DNA of 64,000 nucleotides from JARLGU01 sp036504535. Its GTDB lineage: Bacteria; Armatimonadota; Armatimonadia; Armatimonadales; Capsulimonadaceae. The notes beneath the pieces were generated by a model, which searched no databases, was not told where the DNA came from, and was given only the letters and a program-made list of their open reading frames with translations. The DNA lies in NCBI GenBank assembly GCA_036504535.1, contig DASXUY010000031.1:62001-126000 (forward strand), read 5' to 3'. The position numbers and the translations under genes were made by a program. How positions within the stretch are numbered: the stretch's first letter is position 1; every line of letters begins with the position of its first letter. Of the stretch, positions 16,441 through 24,790 are shown one piece after another.

Positions 16441-16839
16441 TTAGCTCTTCGCGACACTATGCACTCCAGCGATCCACCTTGCTAGTTGTATACCCAACCA
16501 CACCGCCCCATACCCAACGACAACGCTGCCGATGAGGTTCGCCATAGCGCGCCACGACGAGCCAAGCTGCGCGCTCTCGTACTCGTAGGTCGAAAACGTC
16601 GTGTAGGCACCCACGAAGCCAATTGTTATAAACGGCCGCCAGTTGGGGTTGCTTAGGACGCGTTCCGACAGAAGAGTTGCGACGACGCCGAGGATGAAGC
16701 AGCCGGAAACGTTGATAATGAACGTTCCCCACGGAAACGATGCCCCGGTCTGACGCGTCACCCACGACCCGACGGCGTACCTTGCGACTGCCCCAAGCGC
16801 TCCCCCTGCGGCGATATAACAATATTGAACCAACGACAT
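16441..16839 (-). CDS. crcB: Fluoride-specific ion channel CrcB/Fluc
   Basis: The protein has 132 residues, four TM helices and the Fluc signature elements: AAGGALGAVARYAVGSW, FPWGTFIINVSGCFILG and TIGFVGAYTTFSTYEYES. It dimerises as a dual-topology channel that expels fluoride. ATG 16839 has AGGAG 9 bp upstream. A fluoride riboswitch and terminator (16883-16984) lie immediately upstream on the same strand, which strongly supports the function and its induction by fluoride. Confidence 0.95.
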   Translation of the reverse strand: MSLVQYCYIAAGGALGAVARYAVGSWVTRQTGASFPWGTFIINVSGCFILGVVATLLSERVLSNPNWRPFITIGFVGAYTTFSTYEYESAQLGSSWRAMANLIGSVVVGYGAVWLGIQLARWIAGVHSVAKS

Positions 16840-16882
16840 ACGTCAATCTCCTGCTCCGGTACTATTCGCCACAAACACACAA

Positions 16883-16930
16883 GGCTCCTACAACAGAGCA
16901 ATGCATTGCGGCATCGACGTTGTAGGAGCC
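16883..16930 (-). terminator. Riboswitch-controlled intrinsic terminator of crcB
   Basis: On the minus strand GGCTCCTACAAC (16919-16930) pairs perfectly with GTTGTAGGAGCC (16883-16894), and TTGTGTGTTTGT follows. The 5' arm is the conserved 3' end of the fluoride riboswitch, so folding of the aptamer and of the terminator are mutually exclusive. Confidence 0.85.
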
Positions 16931-16984
16931 ATTAGTCAAAGACGGTTTCGGCACGCACTACGCGCCGAGGCGGGTTCCATCGCC
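16921..16984 (-). ncRNA. Fluoride riboswitch (crcB RNA motif)
   Basis: Read on the minus strand, the RNA starts GGCGATGGAACCCGCC, continues with a hairpin (TCGGCGCG...CGTGCCGA) and AACC, and ends in ACTAATGGCTCCTACA. This is the conserved layout of the fluoride aptamer (GGCGAUGG...CGCC; UGAUGGCUCCUAC-like 3' block). It lies directly upstream of crcB and shares its 3' strand with a terminator, the standard transcriptional ON switch: fluoride binding blocks the terminator. The single departure seen is AA for GA in the UGAUGG block. Confidence 0.9.
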
Positions 16985-16995
16985 AGTATAGGGGG

Positions 16996-17001
16996 ATTAT
17001 A
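16996..17001 (-). promoter_or_regulatory. -10 box of the fluoride operon promoter
   Basis: A perfect TATAAT on the minus strand lies 11 bp upstream of the riboswitch 5' end. No strong -35 element is seen at 16-18 bp; TCGAAC is the best candidate at 16 bp. Confidence 0.6.
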
Positions 17002-17310
17002 GCATGGGTCGCGGTAAGTTCGACATCCAAAGTGCCATGCGCGTAGGGTTGTAGTCAATTACGGACCCACCCGCCTCGAAGACTCGGCCCCCTCCCGAAA
17101 CGGGATGGAAATTTTGCAATCCCACAGATGGCACCGCTTACCAAAGGCTGGAATTGACCAAGCCTGCGACCTGTTAACTAAACGATACGTAGTACGCGTG
17201 AGCCCCAACCCTATAATCACCCAATCGGCGGATGTATACCGGTGCCGCAGTCGCTAAGCTCTCTGTTACGTACCACCCACTTCCCGATGTCGTGACAGAG
17301 GAGATTTACG

Positions 17311-18054
17311 GTGCACACACCCACTATCGATGAGCTTTGGAGCACGCCTCCAGCTACCAATCGCTTCTTCGACCCCAATGCTTTCTCGTCGCTTCCCGAA
17401 CCTGCTCAGCGCTATCTGTGCCATGCAATCGCCCCCGGAACCCCGCTCGCGTCGGCGGTCAAGATGACGTCGCATGGCGAAATCAAGCTCAAAGGCTGGA
17501 GCCCGTTCACCGCCGAACAGGTCAATCGCATCGACGGTAGGCTGTTGTGGACGGCGACAATACGCCAGAGCGGCATGCCTATCACGGGATTCGATTCCCT
17601 TATTGGCGGTGAGGCACGAATGAACTGGCGGTTGTTCGGGTTCATCCCTATCGCGAATGCGGATGGCGATGATGTCACGCAATCAGGTATCGGGCGCTAC
17701 CAGGGTGAGGCCGTCTGGCTGCCGTCGCTCCTGTGCGACAGCTCCGTAACGTGGGAATCGTCGGGGCCCAACCAGGTGACGGCAAACCTGTCCACACTTG
17801 GTCGAAACACTCGGTTATCGCTCACTATCGATGGCGACGGACGCCTTGAGCAGCTCGCGTTCCTTCGATGGGGCAACCCGAACGGATCCGACTTCCACAA
17901 TGAGGATTACGGCGCCGTCATCGAAGAGGAGCGGACATTTGGCGGCTATACGGTACCGTCGAAGCTAACCGTCGGCTGGTACTTTGGTACCGGGCGGTTC
18001 AAGTCCGAGGGCGAGTACTTCCGTGCCACAATCGACTCGGCTCAGTTTCGGTAG
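17311..18054 (+). CDS. DUF6544-like conserved protein
   Basis: The protein has 247 residues, no TM helix and no signal peptide. It has the pattern LPEPAQRYLCHAIAPGTPLA, GWSPFTAEQVN, LFGFIPIANADGDDVTQSGI, GRYQGEAVWLPSLL, then EERTFGGYTVPSKLTVGWYF and FFRATIDSA-like ending, which I recall as a widespread uncharacterised family (DUF6544/DUF6920). The function is unknown; the fold is probably beta-rich. GTG 17311 has GAGGAG about 8 bp upstream. The gene is convergent with the pseudopilin gene and separated from it by a long hairpin. Confidence 0.75.
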   Translation: MHTPTIDELWSTPPATNRFFDPNAFSSLPEPAQRYLCHAIAPGTPLASAVKMTSHGEIKLKGWSPFTAEQVNRIDGRLLWTATIRQSGMPITGFDSLIGGEARMNWRLFGFIPIANADGDDVTQSGIGRYQGEAVWLPSLLCDSSVTWESSGPNQVTANLSTLGRNTRLSLTIDGDGRLEQLAFLRWGNPNGSDFHNEDYGAVIEEERTFGGYTVPSKLTVGWYFGTGRFKSEGEYFRATIDSAQFR

Positions 18055-18104
18055 TGCCAAGTCGCGCCGCCAAATCGGAGCCGTCATGCTGTTGAATCGG
18101 TGGC

Positions 18105-18174
18105 GTCGGTTGTCGACGACAGCTTCGCCGCGATTGAGTAATCACGCGACAGCGAACCATCGCCGACAACCGAC
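18105..18174. terminator. Long hairpin between convergent genes
   Basis: The arms GTCGGTTGTCGACG (18105-18118) and CGCCGACAACCGAC (18161-18174) pair with one mismatch and lie between the stop codons at 18054 (+) and 18180 (-). A bidirectional transcript end is likely, although neither side has a strong T tract. Confidence 0.5.
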
Positions 18175-18179
18175 CGAAG

Positions 18180-18968
18180 CTAATACTTCACGTTGAAAGT
18201 CGCCGTAACGCTTGAGCAGGTGGTTGGCGACGACAGAACGGTAGAGTCTGAGGCTGTCCCGCCGCAGGGAAACGGCGTTCCGTAGTAGTTGCCACTGTTG
18301 GAGTAGCCTGGCGAGACGAGTGTCCCGAGCAGCCATTTTACGTGACCATCGGCAAAAAGGAAGCAGGAACCCTCCTGGTGACGTCCCTTCAAGTTTTTCA
18401 TTAGGTTCTGCGTCGCCGGTACCCTGTCATTGCCGAGCAGTCCTGTCGCAAGCAGCTGATTGTTATTGTCGAGAGTGGCAGCAGCGTTTGGCGATCCGTA
18501 GGTGCCTCCTGAAATGCTTTCAGAGTCAAAATTGGCCAGCGATACAGTTTCAGAGTTGAAAATCTCAGACAAATAAACTGATTTCGCGGAGGATGCCAGG
18601 CTCGACATCTGCTGCGGGGGAACTGTTGCGAAGTTCAGGTTCAGCGCATAGGATACCGTCGGCAAGCTGCTCTTATGCATGGTATCGTTGGGACAGGTAA
18701 ACGCATCCGCTGCTTTGACATAGGGATAGAGCTGACCGGCCCAGCCTCGACCATAGAACCCATAGAACAGGCGACCGCAGGCATACGTCTCGTCGTAGTC
18801 CTGGACATACTGTAGCGCTGCGAGACCGAGCTGCTTCTCGTTCGATAGGCAGGATGTTTGCCGCGCCTTCTCGCGAGCTGTTGCAAACACAGGAAACAAA
18901 ATAGCTGCTAATATCGCAATAATAGCTATAACTACTAGTAATTCAATAAGAGTAAAAGCTTTTTTCAT
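18180..18968 (-). CDS. Armatimonadota/Planctomycetes-type pseudopilin (prepilin N-terminal domain, DUF1559-like)
   Basis: The protein has 262 residues. MKKA is followed by FTLIELLVVIAIIAILAAIL (+5 Glu), then FPVFATAREKARQTSCLSNE and LGLAALQYVQDYDET, and near the C-terminus FLFADGHVKWL. This is the H/DGHVKW pseudopilin family that is expanded in Armatimonadota and Planctomycetes. It would be processed by a prepilin peptidase and might be displayed or exported through the secretion system upstream in the window. ATG 18968 overlaps the stop of the upstream regulator (ATGA), so the two are one transcription unit. Confidence 0.88.
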   Translation of the reverse strand: MKKAFTLIELLVVIAIIAILAAILFPVFATAREKARQTSCLSNEKQLGLAALQYVQDYDETYACGRLFYGFYGRGWAGQLYPYVKAADAFTCPNDTMHKSSLPTVSYALNLNFATVPPQQMSSLASSAKSVYLSEIFNSETVSLANFDSESISGGTYGSPNAAATLDNNNQLLATGLLGNDRVPATQNLMKNLKGRHQEGSCFLFADGHVKWLLGTLVSPGYSNSGNYYGTPFPCGGTASDSTVLSSPTTCSSVTATFNVKY

Positions 18969-20152
18969 TCAGGTATCCCCTTTGGTTGATATTCTTGCAC
19001 AATTCCAATCTTGCTTTCCCCTCGAGGCGTGGCTCGTAATGCCGAACTCCGTTCGATCAAGTGAGAGTGCAGAGATATCTTCTGACTCGTCCTATCGCCC
19101 GATAGAGCCGCTTCAGCCAGGCGCGCCGCTTCCAATCCCATTTGTTCCAGTGGCGGACGAAAGGTCGTCAAATCGAATTTCGCCGCATCGGGAATGTCGT
19201 CGAATCCGATAAGCGAATAGTCTTGTCCGGCCACCATTCCGCATTCAAGCGCTGCGGTTCGAGCCCCCAGGGCTGCTTCGTCATTGCAGCCAATGATCGC
19301 GTCGGGCTTTCCAGCCGTGAGGCCGTTGACCGCCACGTGGTAGCCGACGAATTCGTGTTTGCCGGGTTTGGTGTCATCGCCCGGTTTGGCTACCCTGAGC
19401 GATGCGCTACCCAACCCTGCAACCGCAAAGGCGGCCTGGATGCCAAGAGCTCGATCGCGTGCCCAGTCCCAACTGCATGTCGCTACATAGAGCGCAGATT
19501 GTACGCCTCGTTCGATCAAGTACTCGCCAGCCTGGTAGCCGACGTCGAAACTGTCATAGTAGACCGATCGCAGCGGACGCTTCATATCCGCCGTCGTAAC
19601 GAATACGACTGGAGCGCGACGAGCAACCGCCCCGAGCACCGCGTCGACATCTATCGTCGTGTGGATCGAATCAGCGATTAACACATCGCAGTCTGCGTTA
19701 AGCAACTCCCGGGCGCCATCCGCTGCGTCCTTGCTGTGTCGGTAAACGGTTGAGCCGCCCAACGCGGACACGCGACGCTCGATGGCGCTTCTAATGATGA
19801 AGTTCCACTCGTGCAGATCACTGCCTACAAACATAATGCCGACTCGGGAGCCGCTTCGAACGATGGGCACTGAATTGGATGACAAATCCTCAGCGGCGCC
19901 ACCGATGTTCCCGCTGGCCAACACAATAGTCGCCCGATTTCCATCAGCTCCAATCAGGCCATCATTGATCAGTGTGGAAATGGCCCGCTGAAGGGTCATA
20001 AGCTCGACGCCGTATTGCCGGGCCAGTTCTCTTCGGCTAGGCAGACGGGTACCGACCGGCCACTCGGAGTGAGCGAGCCGCGACCGCAGGTCTTGTTCAA
20101 TTATCTGGTAACGCGCAACCGCCGAAACGACGCGCGATGTGGCGGAGGACAA
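18965..20152 (-). CDS. GntR-type winged-helix regulator with LacI-type sensor domain (AraR-like)
   Basis: The N-terminal winged helix (IIEQDLRSRLAHSEWPVGTR, LPSRRELARQYGV, LMTLQRAISTLINDGLI; about residues 15-75) is joined to a periplasmic-binding-protein-like sensor (about 100-375; VGIMFVGSDLHEWNFIIRSA, DALI-type IIGCNDEAALGARTA, GFDD). The layout is that of AraR, a sugar-responsive repressor. The start is TTG 20152, with an AGAGG ribosome binding site 7-8 bp upstream. A 24-bp palindrome lies 22 bp upstream of the start, suggesting autoregulation. Its only co-transcribed partner is a pseudopilin, an arrangement I recall as frequent in Armatimonadota; the inducer is unknown. Confidence 0.85.
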   Translation of the reverse strand: MSSATSRVVSAVARYQIIEQDLRSRLAHSEWPVGTRLPSRRELARQYGVELMTLQRAISTLINDGLIGADGNRATIVLASGNIGGAAEDLSSNSVPIVRSGSRVGIMFVGSDLHEWNFIIRSAIERRVSALGGSTVYRHSKDAADGARELLNADCDVLIADSIHTTIDVDAVLGAVARRAPVVFVTTADMKRPLRSVYYDSFDVGYQAGEYLIERGVQSALYVATCSWDWARDRALGIQAAFAVAGLGSASLRVAKPGDDTKPGKHEFVGYHVAVNGLTAGKPDAIIGCNDEAALGARTAALECGMVAGQDYSLIGFDDIPDAAKFDLTTFRPPLEQMGLEAARLAEAALSGDRTSQKISLHSHLIERSSALRATPRGESKIGIVQEYQPKGIPE

Positions 20153-20173
20153 GTTCGACCTCTGTGTTATAAA

Positions 20174-20197
20174 CGTGTACTACTGAATTAGTACACG
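20174..20197. promoter_or_regulatory. Probable operator of the GntR-LacI regulator
   Basis: The inverted repeat CGTGTACTA, 6 bp, TAGTACACG has perfect 9-bp arms. It lies 22-45 bp upstream of the regulator's TTG start, where -10 like TTATAA (minus strand) also lies. GntR-LacI (AraR-like) proteins bind such GTAC-containing palindromes. A related half-conserved site is at 21708-21727. Confidence 0.6.
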
Positions 20198-20306
20198 CCA
20201 TTCTAACACGGGTCAGATCGACTGTCAAGTGACTGTTAGCGCGGTTTTTTTCCAAAGCGCAAGCAAAAATGTCGTCCCCAAGGCCGGAATAGCCACTCGC
20301 AAAAAA

Positions 20307-20339
20307 AGGTCGCGACCATTCCCCGTGGTCGCGACCTTG
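20307..20339 (-). terminator. Intrinsic terminator downstream of the URO-D-like gene
   Basis: A 13-bp perfect stem (AAGGTCGCGACCA and its complement, loop of 7 nt) is followed on the minus strand by TTTTTTT. It ends minus-strand transcription coming from the gene at 20538-21665, about 200 bp before the regulator promoter. Confidence 0.85.
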
Positions 20340-20537
20340 AATGCTTCTATTTGGAGAGTCAATGGCGATAAAGATAAAAGCCATCTACACTCAGTGTTAT
20401 CGGAAAGAACCTGGTAATTCTACAGGGCTTTCGTGAAACTTATCGAGAGCAAAATCCACAGCCCCGCCCAGGGTAAACCGAGCCGTCTGAGAGGAGACAA
20501 TGGTCCAACGACACGTCGGTCTAGAGCGCCTTTCAGG

Positions 20538-21665
20538 TTAGCCCATCCCAAACATCTTCTCTTTCAGGTCAAGGTAGTAGATATAATCCTCAACCTTCAC
20601 GTTTGGCGGGCAGCGGTGGTCGCAGAATGGGATGTAGCCGCCGCGTTCAACATACGGAACCAGCGTCTCAAGGTACGCCTTGATGGCTGCGGGACCGTCG
20701 CCGAGCGCGATCTTGTCGACACCACCCATGATTCGCAGGTCTTTGCCGTATTCATCGAATAGCGCACCGGGGTGGGCGCAGCCATTCACCTCGAACGGGA
20801 ACAGGCAGTTGATACCGCTTTCGAGAAGGAGCGGAAGAATCGGGCGGACATCACCGTCGCAGTCCGTGTACCACAGGTCAATCCCGTGTGCATGCAGCTT
20901 CTTGCTAATCCGCTTGTATCGCGGCACGATGATATCACGGAAGAACGGCACCGAGACGATGGGACCGCTCTTGAAGCAGATGTCTTCCCAACCGGACGCG
21001 TAGTCGAAATCGATATGCGGCAGCAGCTGATCGAGAGCGTCCTCAACCATGACGCATGACGTTTCCACCATATCCTCGACCATCTCCGGGTAGTCGTAAG
21101 TCGCGTACGCAAGGCCCTCGAATGTGAGCATGTCGCGGATCTTGCCGATCATGGAGCCGCACCAGACGCCCAGCGGGTAGGTGCGCGTCGACGGGTGCGC
21201 GCGTTTGATGGCTTCGACATCGATGATGCGCGCGGGATCGTCGCGACGGAACCGCTCTTCCTTGCAGCGCTTCCAGTCATCCGGGGTCACAACCGACGCT
21301 TTGATATAATGCGGGATGGTGTCGTGCCCGTCGGCTGGCACTTCGGCCAGCAGACCGTCGCCGTTCATGACGATGTTGACCGTTGCGGTTCGACTGACGA
21401 CAGTCTGCGGGAACGTCGGTGATAGCCAGATATTGCCCCCGACGCTTCCGATTGGGTCGAAGTTGAAGAACGTGTTCGCCTCCGACTCGTTGGTGATACC
21501 GTTTTCGGTGAATATCGACCACTCGCGATAGTTCTCGTCCCAGTAGCCGAACTCCATGTTGAACGTGCGGTCGATGGGCTTGTAATGCATCTGGTTGTTG
21601 AAGCGCTCGCGCGCTGTCATGGCGCTCTTCCACGCGGGACGACAAGGGGTGATCGTCTTTGACAT
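20538..21665 (-). CDS. Uroporphyrinogen decarboxylase superfamily protein
   Basis: The protein has 375 residues. MTARERFNNQMHYKPIDRTF resembles the start of URO-D/MtaA-type proteins, followed by a TIM-barrel body with DYASGWEDICFKSGPIVSVP, LHAHGIDLWYTDCDGDVRPI and ILPLLLESGINCLFPFEVNG. These are typical of the URO-D-like subfamily of Armatimonadota and Planctomycetes. The many Cys/His (GLCPFEV region; FCDHRCPP) suggest a zinc-dependent methyltransferase-type activity rather than haem synthesis, but this is inference. ATG 21665 has GGGAGAG upstream; ATG 21620 is an alternative with GGAAGAG. It is a single gene followed by a strong terminator. Confidence 0.8.
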   Translation of the reverse strand: MSKTITPCRPAWKSAMTARERFNNQMHYKPIDRTFNMEFGYWDENYREWSIFTENGITNESEANTFFNFDPIGSVGGNIWLSPTFPQTVVSRTATVNIVMNGDGLLAEVPADGHDTIPHYIKASVVTPDDWKRCKEERFRRDDPARIIDVEAIKRAHPSTRTYPLGVWCGSMIGKIRDMLTFEGLAYATYDYPEMVEDMVETSCVMVEDALDQLLPHIDFDYASGWEDICFKSGPIVSVPFFRDIIVPRYKRISKKLHAHGIDLWYTDCDGDVRPILPLLLESGINCLFPFEVNGCAHPGALFDEYGKDLRIMGGVDKIALGDGPAAIKAYLETLVPYVERGGYIPFCDHRCPPNVKVEDYIYYLDLKEKMFGMG

Positions 21666-21707
21666 AGGTGTGTCTCTCCCAAACTGTTGGCGGCCGAAAA
21701 GCTCGGC

Positions 21708-21727
21708 TGTTCACCAAAATGGTACAC
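21708..21727. promoter_or_regulatory. Imperfect palindrome upstream of the URO-D-like gene
   Basis: On the minus strand the site reads GTGTACCATTTTGGTGAACA, a pseudo-palindrome sharing the GTGTAC half-site with the regulator operator at 20174-20197. It lies about 45 bp upstream of the start. It may bring this gene under the same GntR-LacI regulator. Confidence 0.4.
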
Positions 21728-22043
21728 GAATGCAGGCAAGCGAGTAAATGGACTGCCACGCTATCACATGGACTATTCTGCTAAATATTAGCAACGATTG
21801 AAAACAAGAGCTAAACACAATTTATTAAGAATGCAATGCCATAAATAGAGAGTCCGCTTGCTTTTGACAAATCGACGTAGAAAATCATGAAAACTGGCCG
21901 TAAACCCTCAAGAGTCCGCACCATATTGCCACTATGTGAGTAAGCCCGGTCACAAGTCGCGCACAGCGCGTCAAACTGGCCAGCTTACGTAAGGGTAGTG
22001 CAACGAAGCAAGATCCGTAATACAACACCGAAAGGCCAGGATC

Positions 22044-23198
22044 TTGAACAACGCACAACGCAGCTACGACTACGTTTCGCCCACCGCCCCGCCCTACTCG
22101 CCCACGTCCCGCTTATCGATGTCATCCGCCGCCGACGATCGCGACGCCAATGTGAACCCTGAGCGGATCGCATCTCTCACGCGAGAGCTCGCCGCAAAGA
22201 TGCACGAGACCGTGGACGAGATCAATGACGTCAACCGCACCACTCGCCTCCTTGCCATCAACGCCAAGATCGAAGCGGCGAGAGCAGGCGCGGTCGGCGC
22301 ATCGTTCTCGGTGGTCGCCGGTGAGATCGGAGCGCTCGCGGAGCGTACCACGGTTTCCACGAAGGCCATGATGGCCGAGACGCAGATCGCGATAGTGGAG
22401 CTTGAGAAGATAAGCGAAACGCTTTCCACCAAGGTGCGCGGCACCCGCTTGTCCGATCTTGCGCTGACCAATATCGACCTCATCGACCGCAACCTTTACG
22501 AGCGCTCCTGCGATGTGCGCTGGTGGGCCACTGATAGCAGTGCGGTCGATGCGTGCCGCGACCAGTCGCGGGATGCGTACCGGTATGCGTCCGAGCGCTT
22601 TCGTGTCATCCTGTCGTCGTACACGGTTTACTACGATCTCGTTCTGTGCGATATGGACGGCAATGTGGTCGCCAATGGCCGCCCGGACCTGTTCCGGTCG
22701 CAGGGTATGAACTGCGCGCACGCAGAGTGGTTCCAGTCCGCTCTGAAGACGCGTTCGGGTGAGGAGTTCGGGTTCGAGAGCGTCCACGAGAGCCCCCTGG
22801 TCAATGGCAAGCGGATCCTCGCCTACTCGTGCTGTGTCCGGGACACATCCGGCGGCGGGGCGCGACCAATCGGCGTCCTGGGTATCCTCTTCAACTGGGA
22901 CGCGCTCGCGCAGACCATCGTCCACGCTACCCCCCTGCCCGTCAGCGAGAAGGCGGCAACGCGCGTGTGTATCGTCGACTCAAGCGGCCTCATTCTGGCC
23001 GACACAGCGGGTCGGATGCTGGTAGACACCATCAACTTCCCGCACCGCGCTGATATCTTCAGCGAACCGAAGACGGCGATCACCGTTACCATCGCTGGCA
23101 AACCACACTGTATCGCCCACGCCAAATCTCCCGGCTACGAGACCTACGCCACCGGCTGGCACTCGGTTGTCATACAAGCGCTGGGCTCCGGCGGATAA
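22044..23198 (+). CDS. Soluble chemoreceptor-like protein: MCP signalling hairpin plus C-terminal Cache-type sensor
   Basis: The protein has 384 residues and no TM helix. The N-terminal half (about 35-130) contains a methyl-accepting hairpin with the conserved tip (AINAKIEAARAGAVGASFSV, VAGEIGALAERT). The C-terminal half (about 145-380) resembles a dCache/PDC sensor (YTVYYDLVLCDMDGNVVANG, WFQSALKTRSGEEFGFESVH, GVLGILFNW, VCIVDSSGLILAD). The sensor is therefore behind the signalling domain and cytoplasmic, the reverse of classical receptors. The start is TTG 22044 with CAGG just upstream. No che genes are nearby, so the partner is unknown. Confidence 0.75.
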   Translation: MNNAQRSYDYVSPTAPPYSPTSRLSMSSAADDRDANVNPERIASLTRELAAKMHETVDEINDVNRTTRLLAINAKIEAARAGAVGASFSVVAGEIGALAERTTVSTKAMMAETQIAIVELEKISETLSTKVRGTRLSDLALTNIDLIDRNLYERSCDVRWWATDSSAVDACRDQSRDAYRYASERFRVILSSYTVYYDLVLCDMDGNVVANGRPDLFRSQGMNCAHAEWFQSALKTRSGEEFGFESVHESPLVNGKRILAYSCCVRDTSGGGARPIGVLGILFNWDALAQTIVHATPLPVSEKAATRVCIVDSSGLILADTAGRMLVDTINFPHRADIFSEPKTAITVTIAGKPHCIAHAKSPGYETYATGWHSVVIQALGSGG

Positions 23199-23377
23199 TA
23201 TCCAGGGCCCGTCCAATAAACACCGTGAACAATTTCTCAGTTCGTGTCGTCAGACTAAGCGAACGGCTTCAGCCACCCGCGTTACGAAGCGATGCTTCGA
23301 ATTTATGCGCGCCCATTGTTGCACTACCGTGGCTCGTTTGCAAAATCTCACAATTACGATCACCGAGGAATCACTCA

Positions 23378-24043
23378 ATGAAGAAACTCGCCACCTTTAC
23401 CGCATCCATCGTCGCGCTTGGTCTCATAGGCTTCGCGCCGTCGGCTAAGGCCGAAGATACCGCTCCGCCCGCTGGCGCTCATCAGGACGCTCGCGGCCAG
23501 AAGCCGGGTGCGGGCCAAAAGCACGATCCTCTCGCCCAGTTCGCGAGCTTGAACCTCACCGACGACCAGAAGGCCAAAATTCGCGCGATCTTCGACGCCG
23601 CCAAAGCTCAGGTTCAGCCGATTGAACAAGATACGACGCTTACTCCCGATCAGAAGCGCGAGAAAACTCAGCCCATCCGCAAGCAGGCCATGCAAGACGC
23701 TCTCGCGGTGCTCACCGACGCACAGCGCGCTCAATTCAAGGCGGAGCGAGGCGGCCCCAAAGGCGGCGGACCGCTTGCCGACCTGGCCTATCTCAACCTG
23801 ACCGCCGACCAGAATGCCCAGCTCGAAAAGATCAAGGCTGACGCGAAAACGCAGTTCGAAGCTGTTCGCGGCGACGCATCGTTGACGGAGGATCAGAAGA
23901 AGGAAAAGGGCCACCAGATCATGGAAACGGCGACGAAAGCCTTTATCGCCATCCTAACCCCCGACCAAGCTAAGCTGTTCCGTGAGCACCACCAGCCCCA
24001 GAACGGCGGCCAGCCACATGGCGACCAGCCCGCGAAGCCGTAA
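23378..24043 (+). CDS. Spy/CpxP-like periplasmic protein with two LTxxQ repeats
   Basis: The protein has 221 residues. A signal peptide (MKKLATFTASIVALGLIGFA, cleaved near AKA) precedes two helical LTxxQ-type repeats (LNLTDDQKAKIRAIFD to VLTDAQRAQFK, and LNLTADQNAQLEKIKA to ILTPDQAKLF), with a Gly/Lys linker and a His/Pro/Gln-rich tail. Spy-like proteins are ATP-independent periplasmic chaperones; CpxP homologues modulate envelope stress signalling. ATG 23378 has GAGG 9 bp upstream; the longer frame from 23225 lacks a leader. Two hairpins follow the stop. Confidence 0.82.
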   Translation: MKKLATFTASIVALGLIGFAPSAKAEDTAPPAGAHQDARGQKPGAGQKHDPLAQFASLNLTDDQKAKIRAIFDAAKAQVQPIEQDTTLTPDQKREKTQPIRKQAMQDALAVLTDAQRAQFKAERGGPKGGGPLADLAYLNLTADQNAQLEKIKADAKTQFEAVRGDASLTEDQKKEKGHQIMETATKAFIAILTPDQAKLFREHHQPQNGGQPHGDQPAKP

Positions 24044-24073
24044 CTGGTGATCGGTAAGCATCGTTCTCTCCCC

Positions 24074-24107
24074 AAGCCGCCCCGTCCTTCCAGGATGTGG
24101 GCGGCTT
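24074..24107 (+). terminator. Hairpin after the Spy-like gene
   Basis: AAGCCGCCC (24074-24082) pairs with GGGCGGCTT (24099-24107), starting 31 bp after the stop codon; TGCTGTAT follows. It is a likely terminator with a weak U tract. Confidence 0.6.
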
Positions 24108-24127
24108 GCTGTATACTCCCAGTACGC

Positions 24128-24171
24128 CGAAGAGGGTGACCATCGCTCGGCTGCGATAGTCACCCTCTTCG
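24128..24171. terminator. Second, longer hairpin after the Spy-like gene
   Basis: The 13-bp perfect arms CGAAGAGGGTGAC and GTCACCCTCTTCG enclose a further small stem (ATCGC...GCGAT). It lies between the Spy-like gene (+) and csbD (-) and may terminate transcription from both sides. Confidence 0.6.
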
Positions 24172-24249
24172 TATTGCTCGTTAAGTCAATCGTGTGTCGG
24201 TATCGTGGTCCGCCTCCCTGCGTTCCACCGCCACTTTGCAAGAGCGCAC

Positions 24250-24447
24250 TCAGTGCTTCGACGTGTCGTGCGATGCTGCGCGGAAGGCATCTTTAAGGTG
24301 ACCGGTGGCTTCTTGCGCCTTGCCTTGCACCTTCTTAACCTGCCCCTTCGCTTTCTGGTCAGGGTTGTTGGTCATATCGCCGAATGCGGCTTGCATATGG
24401 CCCTCAGCATGTTTCGCTTTGCCTTTGATGACATCTTTGTCGGGCAT
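24250..24447 (-). CDS. CsbD-like stress protein
   Basis: The protein has 65 residues, mostly Lys, Ala, Gln and Glu, with the CsbD pattern (KGKAKHAEGHMQAAFGD, DQKAKGQVKKVQGKAQEATG, HLKDAF). Family members are small, abundant, disordered or helical proteins induced by general or envelope stress; the biochemical role is unknown. It stands alone on the minus strand, convergent with the Spy-like gene. Confidence 0.85.
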   Translation of the reverse strand: MPDKDVIKGKAKHAEGHMQAAFGDMTNNPDQKAKGQVKKVQGKAQEATGHLKDAFRAASHDTSKH

Positions 24448-24585
24448 TGGACTACCCCTCCTTCGATGTAATGGCTAGTGCTTACCCCGGACGTCCCCGT
24501 ATCTAAACCCAACCTAATCAATCAACAATATCATTTAACTTGTAAATAATATGAATGGCCGCTACACTTGCCGCAGCAGGACGTG

Positions 24586-24790
24586 TCACGCAATCGGGTC
24601 GCCGCCAGTAACGCCGTACACCATTCCCGTGATATAGCTCGCTTCGTTGGACGCCAGCAGGGCGTACCGTCGCGAATTCGACCGGCTGAGCGGGACGCTT
24701 TAGCAGCGTATCGCCGCCAAATTGGGCGACGTGGCTGATTTGATTCAATGATTGCCATAGCGTGCCCTCAATTGATCCCGGCAGTCCCGA
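24586..24790 (-). pseudogene. Fragment of a short-chain dehydrogenase/reductase gene with frameshift
   Basis: On the minus strand one frame reads HVAQFGGDTLLKRPAQPVEF, and after a frameshift near 24662 another continues ALLASNEASYITGMVYGVTGG to a stop at 24586. Together they match the C-terminal end of SDR enzymes of the YdaD/glucose-1-dehydrogenase type (RPAQPxE...FLASxEASYITG...GVTGG). The N-terminal Rossmann half and catalytic YxxxK are absent. It is a decayed remnant at the edge of the accessory region. Confidence 0.7.
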
